64,000 nucleotides of DNA from QHXQ01 sp036389395 (GTDB lineage Bacteria; Acidobacteriota; Blastocatellia; Pyrinomonadales; Pyrinomonadaceae). Below, one piece after another: positions 15,874 through 23,135 of this stretch. Location of the stretch: positions 88,022 through 152,021 of the forward strand of contig DASVPY010000098.1 of the NCBI GenBank assembly GCA_036389395.1, read 5' to 3'. The first letter of the stretch is position 1. Each line of letters begins with the position of its first letter. The notes below the pieces were generated by a model. It had not been told where the DNA came from. It did not search any database and saw only the letters and a list, made by a program, of their open reading frames with translations. The position numbers and the translations under genes were made by a program.

Positions 15874-18800
15874 ATGACGCGCGTGTTGCAGCACTCAACT
15901 CTGTTCCTGTTGCTAAGCTGGTTGCTTATCCCGGCGCAGAAGACAGCGGCACAGATTCCTGACCCACCGCACGAGCCGATCCTGCGCCTGGAGACGGGGA
16001 TGCACACCGCCATTATCCCGCACATGGCGGCGGACGCGAGCGGGCATTTCCTAGTGACCGCCTCGCATGACAAGACGGCGCGCGTGTGGGAACTCCCGTC
16101 GGGCCGGCTGCTCCGCGTCCTGCGCCCGCCCGTAGGTGACGGTAACGAGGGCAAGCTTTACTCAGTCGCCATCTCGCCCGACGGCTCAACGGTCGCGGTC
16201 GGGGGCTGGACGCTACCCGAATCGTTAGGCAGCGTCATTTACCTATTCGACCGTGAAAGCGGCAAGGTGCTGCGCCGTCTGACGGGGCTGCCGGAAGTGA
16301 CCTACCAGCTCGTCTACTCGCGCGACGGGCGGTACTTGGCGGCGGGCCTCGACAGCACCGGCATACGCGTCTATCAAACCGCGAGTTACACGCTGGCCGG
16401 CGAAGACCGGGATTACGGGGGCGCGTGCTACGGCGCGGACTTCGACGGAGCGAACAGATTGGCGACGACCTCGCTGGACGGCTTCATCCGCCTCTACGAA
16501 CTCAAAAGCGCCGCCGCGGGCGGCGCGGAGTTCCGGCTCATCACCAAGCGGCAGGCGGTAGGCGGCAGGCAGCCCTTCGACATCAAGTTCTCGCCTGAAG
16601 GCGCGCGCCTCGCGCTCGGATTCAACGACTCCATCAGGCCGAGCGTCCTCAGCGCGCACGACCTCTCCGTGCTCTACACGCCCGACACGTCCGGCATCCC
16701 CGACACGCCTTTCACCAACCTGGCGATCCTCGCGTGGTCGGCGGCCGGGAATATGCTGTTCGCCACGGGGCGGACCTTGGCGGCAAACGACCTGAACTTT
16801 ATTCGCGTGTGGCGCGACGGGGGGCGCGGCGGCTACCGCGATTTGTCGCTCGATTCGACCAGTACAATCTTCTGCCTCGTCGCCTTGCCCGGCGGCGGGC
16901 TGGTTTACACCACGGGCGACCCGGCGCTCAGCCTGTTGGACGCTAACGGTAAGTCGCCGTTTCTCATCAGGACGAGCACCGCCGACTTTCGCGGCGGGCT
17001 TAGAAACTTCCGGCTCTCCCCAGATGGCTCCGAAGTGCAGTTCAGCTATGCGCTGCTCGGACAAGCGCCAGCGCGCTTCTCCACCGCGACACACGGGCTA
17101 GAGGTTTCGGCGCAGTCGGCGGCTGGCGCGCGGCCGCTACAGCCGGCCATTACCGAAGCCAGCGGCCTGACTGTCACCGATTGGTTCAACACCTTAACGC
17201 CCAAGCTGAACGGGCAGCCGCTGCCGCTGCGCGCCAATGAGATGGCGCGCAGCCTCGCCATCGCCCCGGACGCGAGCGCGTTCCTGCTGGGCACAGAGCA
17301 ATCGCTCCGCCTCTTCAACCGCAGCGGCACGTTGCGCTGGCAGGCCGCCGCTCCCGACCCGGCGTGGGCGGTGAACATCTCAGCCGACGGCAAGCTCGCG
17401 GTCGCTGCTTACGGGGACGGTACGATCCGCTGGTATCGCATGTCCGACGGCAAGGAATTGCTTGTCTTCTTCCCGCACGCGGATCAGAAGCGTTGGGTGC
17501 TTTGGACGCCGTCGGGCTACTACGACGCCGCACCCGGCGCGGAGGGGCTGATCGGCTGGCACATCAACAACGGGCGTGACGCGGCCGCCGACTTTTTCCC
17601 CGTCGGCCAGTTCCGCAGCGTCTATTACCGGCCCGACGTGGTCTCGAAGGTCTTGCAGACAGGCGACGAGCAGTTAGCGTTGAAAGAGGCGAACGAGGAG
17701 GCAGGGCGCAAACAGCAGCAGGCGAGCGTGGCGCAGTTGCTGCCGCCGGTGGTCGAGATTGTGTCGCCGCAGGATGGCGCGGAACTGCCGGGCACGGAGG
17801 TCGTGGTGCGCTTCAACGTGCGCACGCCGTCGGGCGAACCCGTTACGGAGGTGCGCGCGCTCGTGGACGGGCGACCGGCGACGGCCGAGCGCGGGGTGTC
17901 GGTGCAAGCGGCGGGCGCGCGCGAGTTGCGCGTCAGCGTGCCCGCGGGCGAGAGCCAAATCTCGATCATCGCCGCGAACCGCTACACGACGAGCGTGCCC
18001 GCGACGGTGCGCGTGCGCGCGCCACAGCCGGTCATTGCCAACGCACCGACAGGAAGTGCGGCACGACCGACGACCGGAACGACTGCGGGCGGCGCGGGCG
18101 TGAGTCCGACACAACCGCGGCCTGCGGCGGCCGCGGGCGAACAGTTCGAGATCAGGCCGAAGCTCTACGTGCTCGCCATCGGCGTGAGCGCTTACGCGAA
18201 CCCGGATTTCAAACTCGGCTTCGCGGCCAAGGACGCGCAGGACTTCGCCGCCGCGTGGACGCGGCAGAAGGACGCGCTTTATCGCGACGTGGTCGTCAAA
18301 GTCCTGACCGACGACAAGGCGACCAAGGACGAGGTGCTCGACGGACTGGACTGGATTCGGAAGGAGACGACGGCGAAGGACGTGGCCGTCGTCCTCTTCG
18401 CCGGGCACGGCGTCAACGATCAGAACGGGCAGTATTACTTCCTGCCCTTCAACGCCGATCCCGACAGGCTGCTCCGCACCGGCGTCTCCTTCGCCGACAT
18501 CAGGAATACGGTCGCGGCCGTCGCCGGCAAGACACTGTTCTTCATAGACACCTGCCATTCCGGCAACGTGCTCGGCACGCGGCGCGGTCTCCTGAACGAT
18601 CTGAACGGCGTCGTCAACGAACTGACCAGCGCCGAGAACGGGGCCGTCGTCTTCGCCGCCTCGACCGGCAACCAGTACTCGCTCGAAAAGATCGAGTGGC
18701 AGAACGGCGCGTTCACCAAGGCGGTGGTCGAAGGCTTGCTGGGCGGCGCGGACTACACGGGCAAGAGCCGCATCACCGTCAACATGCTCGACCTCTACAT

Positions 18801-18897
18801 CTCGGAGCGCGTCAAGCAACTGACCGCCGGCCGCCAGACGCCGACCACCGCCAAGCCGCAGACCGTGCCCGACTTCCCCATCGCGTTAAAGCGTTAG
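15874..18897 (+). CDS. Secreted WD40-repeat protein with C-terminal caspase (peptidase C14) domain
   Basis: A 1007-residue protein from the ATG at 15874, with GAAGGAG upstream. A signal peptide covers about residues 1-28. WD40-like blades follow (for example ASHDKTARVWELPSGRLL and VYSRDGRYLAAGLDS), then a coiled linker near 590-620 and a beta-sandwich segment near 630-720 starting VSPQDGAELPG. The caspase domain runs from about 765 to the end. Its catalytic dyad is His845 in FAGHGV and Cys894 in IDTCHSGN, both intact. Caspase-like proteases of this type cut after basic or acidic residues, but the specificity here is unknown. Export sets it apart from cytoplasmic defence caspases. Confidence 0.9.
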   Translation: MTRVLQHSTLFLLLSWLLIPAQKTAAQIPDPPHEPILRLETGMHTAIIPHMAADASGHFLVTASHDKTARVWELPSGRLLRVLRPPVGDGNEGKLYSVAISPDGSTVAVGGWTLPESLGSVIYLFDRESGKVLRRLTGLPEVTYQLVYSRDGRYLAAGLDSTGIRVYQTASYTLAGEDRDYGGACYGADFDGANRLATTSLDGFIRLYELKSAAAGGAEFRLITKRQAVGGRQPFDIKFSPEGARLALGFNDSIRPSVLSAHDLSVLYTPDTSGIPDTPFTNLAILAWSAAGNMLFATGRTLAANDLNFIRVWRDGGRGGYRDLSLDSTSTIFCLVALPGGGLVYTTGDPALSLLDANGKSPFLIRTSTADFRGGLRNFRLSPDGSEVQFSYALLGQAPARFSTATHGLEVSAQSAAGARPLQPAITEASGLTVTDWFNTLTPKLNGQPLPLRANEMARSLAIAPDASAFLLGTEQSLRLFNRSGTLRWQAAAPDPAWAVNISADGKLAVAAYGDGTIRWYRMSDGKELLVFFPHADQKRWVLWTPSGYYDAAPGAEGLIGWHINNGRDAAADFFPVGQFRSVYYRPDVVSKVLQTGDEQLALKEANEEAGRKQQQASVAQLLPPVVEIVSPQDGAELPGTEVVVRFNVRTPSGEPVTEVRALVDGRPATAERGVSVQAAGARELRVSVPAGESQISIIAANRYTTSVPATVRVRAPQPVIANAPTGSAARPTTGTTAGGAGVSPTQPRPAAAAGEQFEIRPKLYVLAIGVSAYANPDFKLGFAAKDAQDFAAAWTRQKDALYRDVVVKVLTDDKATKDEVLDGLDWIRKETTAKDVAVVLFAGHGVNDQNGQYYFLPFNADPDRLLRTGVSFADIRNTVAAVAGKTLFFIDTCHSGNVLGTRRGLLNDLNGVVNELTSAENGAVVFAASTGNQYSLEKIEWQNGAFTKAVVEGLLGGADYTGKSRITVNMLDLYISERVKQLTAGRQTPTTAKPQTVPDFPIALKR

Positions 18898-19005
18898 CGC
18901 GCGCCCGGCGCGCACCAACCTCGCTTTGAGCTTTGTCGCATTAACTGCCCGCGCCGCGCCGCCGCTTAACCCGCGCGGACGCCTTCGACAGTCGGAGAGA
19001 CAATC

Positions 19006-19818
19006 ATGACGAACGGTGAAACTTCTGCCCCGCTCACGCCGAGACAGGCCATCGCGCGCTGGCAGCGGAAAGAGATCGACGGGCCGGCGCTGACGCGCTG
19101 TCTGGTGTCGTACGATAAATGGCAAGTGCCTGTGGCCGAGGCTTCGGTCGCGGAGACGCTGCAAGGCCGCGCGCAGCCGCGCGTGCTGTTCAGCCGCGAT
19201 CAGGAGGGCGTGACGCGCCTGTTTATTTTCTCCGACGGCGCGGCCTGCGACGCGTATCGCGGCGCGACGGGGACAACCTCGGAGCAGTATTTTATAGAGA
19301 CCACGGGGACGTGGGTCTTCCGCCTGCCGCTCGAACAGTTCGACAGCATCGTCATTGATCGGCGCTCGCCGCACGAGATCACCTGCTGGCCCAAACAATA
19401 CGACACCCTGCGCCTGGTGGCGGGGGCGGTGGAGGTGGAAGAGGCGCTCGCCGCCCTGCGCGCGGGCACGGGCGATGGCGAACGTTTGCTGGCGCTCGTG
19501 GCCAACTACCCGGAGTACAGTATGCCTGTGAGCAAGTCGGAGACGGGCTACAGGGCCGCGCTGGCCCCCGATCCGACGGGGCGCGCCCTCGCCGCGGTCT
19601 TCACGGCCGAAGACGCGTTCGACGCCTACCTCGAAGCGAGCAAGGGGCAGGCGGGCGCGGGCGAGCGACTGCAAATGCGCCTGACCGGGCCGGAGTTGTT
19701 CGCGCGCCTTCAGCAGATGCGCCTCAACGGCGTGGTCTTCAACTGCTACGGGCCGCCGAAGCCCGTCGCCTTCGCGGCCCGCTTCGCCGAGATCGCGCTT
19801 CAGCACGCGCGCGGTTGA
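19006..19818 (+). CDS. SseB-like protein of unknown function
   Basis: A 270-residue soluble protein from the ATG at 19006, with GGAGAGA upstream. Segments VLFSRDQEGVTRLFIFSD and, less clearly, the part near residues 180-200 resemble the N-terminal fold of SseB-family proteins (a YALL-type segment followed by an Asp-rich turn). The match is by pattern only. No catalytic motif or signal peptide is seen. It could share a transcript with the caspase gene 108 bp upstream. Confidence 0.6.
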   Translation: MTNGETSAPLTPRQAIARWQRKEIDGPALTRCLVSYDKWQVPVAEASVAETLQGRAQPRVLFSRDQEGVTRLFIFSDGAACDAYRGATGTTSEQYFIETTGTWVFRLPLEQFDSIVIDRRSPHEITCWPKQYDTLRLVAGAVEVEEALAALRAGTGDGERLLALVANYPEYSMPVSKSETGYRAALAPDPTGRALAAVFTAEDAFDAYLEASKGQAGAGERLQMRLTGPELFARLQQMRLNGVVFNCYGPPKPVAFAARFAEIALQHARG

Positions 19819-19834
19819 GTTGACCCGACGCATA

Positions 19835-19919
19835 GTTAACACGGAGGGCACAGAGGTAGCACAGAGGGCACAGTAAAGAACTCTGTGCCTCTGTGGAAAC
19901 TCTGTGCCCTCCGTGTGAT
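19835..19919. repeat. CACAGAG-family palindromic repeat, copy 3
   Basis: Arms ACACGGAGGGCACAGAG and CTCTGTGCCCTCCGTGT face each other at the junction of two convergent genes. Confidence 0.9.
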
Positions 19920-19974
19920 ACCGGCCGTGCGCGAAACTCAACCGCCGACCGCTCTCGTCATCCCGCGGCGCGCG

Positions 19975-21279
19975 TTACGGCTCGCGGCGCAGGCGGAACT
20001 CGCGGCGGCCCTGCTCCGGCTCTTTGACGGTGTAGTCCGCGGGGACTTCAAAGAGCGTGCGGGCCGGCTCGGCGCGGTTGATGTCTGTGAGCCGGTAGGT
20101 GGTCTCGCCGAAGCGCGGGTCGCTGTGGCGCGACATGACGACCACTTGCAACTCCGGCGCGTACCAGCGTTCGGTCACGATGTTGATGGCCCGCTCGTTG
20201 CCGATCTCGCCCGCCGGGATCGTCAACGTCTCGCGCGTCCCTTCGGCCTCGACGCCCTCGACCGTCTGCCGCCCCAGAGACTCTTTCACCGGCTCATGCT
20301 TGGGGAAGCGCGGCTCCAGCGGCGGCGGCGGGCCGCCCGCTTCTTCCTTGTTGTCGAGTACGAAGCTGAACGTGATGACGCCGCTCACCTTCGCCGGCTT
20401 GCCGCCGACGACCGTCGGCTTGAAGACCCACTGGCGCGCGGCGTCAACCGAAGCGTCGCGCAGCAACGGGTGACCCGAAACGGCGCGCGCCGACGCGACG
20501 TTGCCCTGCTCGTCAACCACGATCTGCACGGCGACCACGCCTTCCGCGCCCGCCGCCTTCGCTATCGGCGGGTAGCTCGGCTGCACGCGCTTGACGGCGT
20601 TGGCCGGGCCGCCCACGGGCGGCGGCGGGGCGGTCGGTCGCACGCCGCCGGGGCCGAGGCGCGTCTCGCCGTCGGGCGGCGGCGGCGGGGGCGCGCCGGG
20701 TTCGGGCGGGCCGGGGTGTTTGAGTGGCAGCGGGCCGCCGGGGCCTTCGCCCGGCGGGCCGAAGCCGAAGGCGAAGCCGGTCGTCTTGCGCGCCATGTGC
20801 GTGCGCGCGTCGAGCGTGTAGCCGACGCCGGCCACGGGGTCGTTGATGAAGACGACGGCCGGCGCGTCGCCGGCCGTCGCGAACGGGCCGACGTTGGCGG
20901 CCGTCTGCTCGCGGCGCGTGCGCCCCTCGCCGTCGCGGTAGACGCGCGCGCTCGACTTGCGCACGATGCGGTTGCCGTCGGCGAGCGTCTGCACCGTCTC
21001 GGTCACGGCCTCGCCCGAGTAGGGCGCGCCTTTGACGACCTGCCCGTCGAAGTTCAACTCGGGCCCGCCGACGACGAAGCTGTAGCCGTCGCCGCTCCGA
21101 CTGAAGACGACGTTGCCGTCGGTCGGCCCCGTCGTGACCATGACGCGCGTGCCGCGGCCGTCCGGCGGCGGCGGCACACGCTCCTGCGCCTGCTTCTGCG
21201 CGAGCGCGCCCGCGCCGCTCGCCAGCAGCGCGAGCAGACAAACACCGGCGATCAAAGTCCGTCTCGTTCTCCTCATCAT
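19975..21279 (-). CDS. Secreted/periplasmic protein with inserted TonB C-terminal domain
   Basis: A 434-residue protein. GGAGGT lies just before two ATGs at 21279 and 21276; the second has the better spacing. A signal peptide ends near residue 28. Residues about 229-309 form a TonB C-terminal-like domain (VQPSYPPIAKAAGAEG, then VVDEQGNVASARAVSGHP). Flanking parts look like the two halves of another conserved module: one side with SSARVYRDGEGRTRREQ, the other with RWYAPELQVVVMSRHSDP and EVPADYTV. Pro/Gly-rich linkers join them. There is no N-terminal anchor typical of TonB itself. It follows an ECF sigma/anti-sigma pair on the same strand. Confidence 0.85.
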   Translation of the reverse strand: MMRRTRRTLIAGVCLLALLASGAGALAQKQAQERVPPPPDGRGTRVMVTTGPTDGNVVFSRSGDGYSFVVGGPELNFDGQVVKGAPYSGEAVTETVQTLADGNRIVRKSSARVYRDGEGRTRREQTAANVGPFATAGDAPAVVFINDPVAGVGYTLDARTHMARKTTGFAFGFGPPGEGPGGPLPLKHPGPPEPGAPPPPPPDGETRLGPGGVRPTAPPPPVGGPANAVKRVQPSYPPIAKAAGAEGVVAVQIVVDEQGNVASARAVSGHPLLRDASVDAARQWVFKPTVVGGKPAKVSGVITFSFVLDNKEEAGGPPPPLEPRFPKHEPVKESLGRQTVEGVEAEGTRETLTIPAGEIGNERAINIVTERWYAPELQVVVMSRHSDPRFGETTYRLTDINRAEPARTLFEVPADYTVKEPEQGRREFRLRREP

Positions 21280-21299
21280 GACCTCCGTCTAGTCAATAT

Positions 21300-21390
21300 T
21301 CACTTTCCTTCGCGTTCCTTTGCGGTTGAGTCTGGAGCTTTAACCGCAAAGGAACGCGAAGCGGGCCGCGAAGGGCCGCAAAGGGAATTT
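21300..21390. repeat. CCTTTGCGG / CCGCAAAGG inverted repeat
   Basis: CGCGTTCCTTTGCGGTT and AACCGCAAAGGAACGCG pair around a loop. They are followed by a second GGGCCGCGAAGGGCC segment shared with 2984-3007. It separates the anti-sigma gene from the TonB-domain gene. Confidence 0.85.
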
Positions 21391-21401
21391 CAAAAGGGGC
21401 G

Positions 21402-22322
21402 TTAGCGCACGAAGCGGATCGCGCGGGCCAGACCGTCGTCGCCGACGAGCACGTCGGCCTTGATCGTGTCGCCGGCCCGCGCCGGGTCGAGCGGCAAGCC
21501 GAGGGGCGCGAGCGCCGAGCGCGGCAGCTCGACGCGCACCAGTTGCCCGCTCACGAGCGGCGCGGCGCTGCCCGCCACGAGCGGCACGAAATCCGTCACG
21601 CGCTCAGGCTCGACCGCGCTCGCGCGCACGACCATCGCGCCGAGTTCGACCGGCGCGGGCGCGCGCGTTGACGACGCGACGAGGCGGCGTGCGCGCGCCG
21701 CGGCCCCGCGGCCTTGCACCTGCGCCAACGTCGCCGCTTGCGCCCTGTCACTCGCCGCGCGCACAGGTCGCGCCGCATCATTGCCCACAGCGGCCGGCGC
21801 AGACGTTGGCGCGGTCACGTTGGCGTTAGCCTGTTGTGGCGCAGGCGTGCCGGGGTTGACTTGCTGCGGCGTGGCTACGTTGGCGTTGGCTTGTTGCGGC
21901 GCGGCCGGCGCGCCGTGCGGCGCTGTTTGCAGACGCAGCGCGGCGACGAGGAGCAGCACGAGCGCCGCGGCGACGGCCAACGCGGCGAGCGCGCGGCGCG
22001 CCGTGAATGCGGCAAGCGTACGGCGTTGCGTGAACGCAATTGGTGAAGCCGCGGCCGGCGCAGACGAGACGACGGGCGCGGGCGCTGCCTGAGCCGCTTG
22101 TGCGCGGAAGGCCGCGACGAGTGCGGCCTCGACGCGGGCGGGTGCGATTGCTTCGGCGTCGTGCGCGGCGACCGCGCGCAACGCGCCGGTCAACTGTCGC
22201 TCCGCGCGCAGCCGCGCGGCGCAGGCCGGGCAATCGGCCAGGTGCGCGCGCGCTTCGGCGGCCACGTCAGCGCCGTCGCGGGCTTCGTCTAACAGCCACG
22301 TCTCCACGTCCTGACAGTTCAT
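21402..22322 (-). CDS. Anti-sigma factor with zinc-finger N-terminus
   Basis: A 306-residue protein from the ATG at 22322, whose ATGA overlaps the stop of the sigma gene, so translation is probably coupled. The N-terminal CQDVETWLLDE and HLADCPAC segments form the HxxxCxxC anti-sigma zinc-binding domain. A single membrane segment (ALAALAVAAALVLLLVAAL) sits near residue 125. The part after it is Ala/Gln/Asn-rich with a short PQQANANV-type repeat, then a beta-rich outer domain. It most likely holds the neighbouring ECF sigma factor at the membrane until an envelope signal arrives. Confidence 0.9.
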   Translation of the reverse strand: MNCQDVETWLLDEARDGADVAAEARAHLADCPACAARLRAERQLTGALRAVAAHDAEAIAPARVEAALVAAFRAQAAQAAPAPVVSSAPAAASPIAFTQRRTLAAFTARRALAALAVAAALVLLLVAALRLQTAPHGAPAAPQQANANVATPQQVNPGTPAPQQANANVTAPTSAPAAVGNDAARPVRAASDRAQAATLAQVQGRGAAARARRLVASSTRAPAPVELGAMVVRASAVEPERVTDFVPLVAGSAAPLVSGQLVRVELPRSALAPLGLPLDPARAGDTIKADVLVGDDGLARAIRFVR

Positions 22323-22930
22323 GCGAAACACCTCTTCGCTTCAGGCTCGGCGGGCGCGGCGCGCAGGGCGCGCAGGCGCAGGCACAGGAGCGCCCGCGCG
22401 CGCGCCAGGCGCGATCGCACCGTCCCGACGGCGCACGCTAAGGTCTCCGCGGCCTCGGCGTAACTCAACTCGTGCAGCTCGCACAGCACGACCACTTCGC
22501 GGTAATGCACCGGCAGGGTCAGCACCGCCTGCCTGACCGCCTCGACCGTCTCGCGCCGCGTCAGATCGAGCAGCGGATCGTCGGGCGCGGCCAGCGTTAC
22601 ATCTTCGCCCGCGCCGGCCTCGTCCGCGCCGGGCAGCGCGACGAACGCGCGCTCCTTCTCCAAACGCCGCAGCACGCAGTTGCGCGCCACGCCGTAGAGG
22701 TAAGAGGCGAGCGGGCCGCGCGCCGGGTCGAAGCGCTCCGCGGCGCTCAGGAGCGCGAGGAAGACTTCCTGCGTCACGTCCTCTGCGACCGCCGCCGAGC
22801 CGGACATCTGCCACGCGAAGCGGAAGACCGGCCCTTGCCGCCGCCCGTAGAGCACAGTGAAGGCGTGCTCGTCCCCGCCGCGCGCGCGCCGCCAAAGCTC
22901 TTCATCGCTCACCTGGGGAGACGCCCTCAT
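22319..22930 (-). CDS. ECF-type RNA polymerase sigma factor
   Basis: A 203-residue protein. Region 2 reads FAWQMSGSAAVAEDVTQEVFLALL and YLYGVARNCVLRRL in part. Region 4 has LPVHYREVVVLCELHELSYAE followed by a GTVRSRLARAR recognition helix. Regions 1 and 3 are absent, as in ECF factors. The stop overlaps the anti-sigma start. A GGAACTT element at 22981-22975 suggests the gene drives its own promoter. Confidence 0.93.
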   Translation of the reverse strand: MRASPQVSDEELWRRARGGDEHAFTVLYGRRQGPVFRFAWQMSGSAAVAEDVTQEVFLALLSAAERFDPARGPLASYLYGVARNCVLRRLEKERAFVALPGADEAGAGEDVTLAAPDDPLLDLTRRETVEAVRQAVLTLPVHYREVVVLCELHELSYAEAAETLACAVGTVRSRLARARALLCLRLRALRAAPAEPEAKRCFA

Positions 22931-22957
22931 GGTCGCTGACAGCCGTCAAGGATAATT

Positions 22958-22981
22958 GCGGCGCGGCGCGATTAAAGTTCC
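22958..22981 (-). promoter_or_regulatory. Candidate ECF-type autoregulatory promoter
   Basis: On the minus strand, GGAACTT (22981-22975) matches the -35 core used by many ECF sigma factors. A -10 would fall in CAATTATCC about 16 bp later, and the start codon is at 22930. The -10 assignment is uncertain. Confidence 0.5.
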
Positions 22982-22990
22982 AGAAAAAAA

Positions 22991-23130
22991 GTGGTCAGTG
23001 GTCAGTGGTCAGTGGGGAGGCGGTTCAAAGTTGAAGGTTCAACGTTGAAGGTTAGCCGCGCCTTGAACATTGAACTTTCAACTTTGAACTCTGCCCCCAA
23101 CTGACCACCGACCACTGACCACTGACTACT
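22991..23130. repeat. Nested heptamer hairpin: GTCAGTG outside, TTCAAGG inside
   Basis: Outer arms are GTCAGTG words (22992-23014) and their complement CACTGAC (23103-23129). Inner arms are TTCAAAG/TTGAAGG words (23023-23053) and their complement (23060-23093). It fills the gap between the sigma operon and the PBP gene. Confidence 0.92.
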
Positions 23131-23135
23131 GCTCT

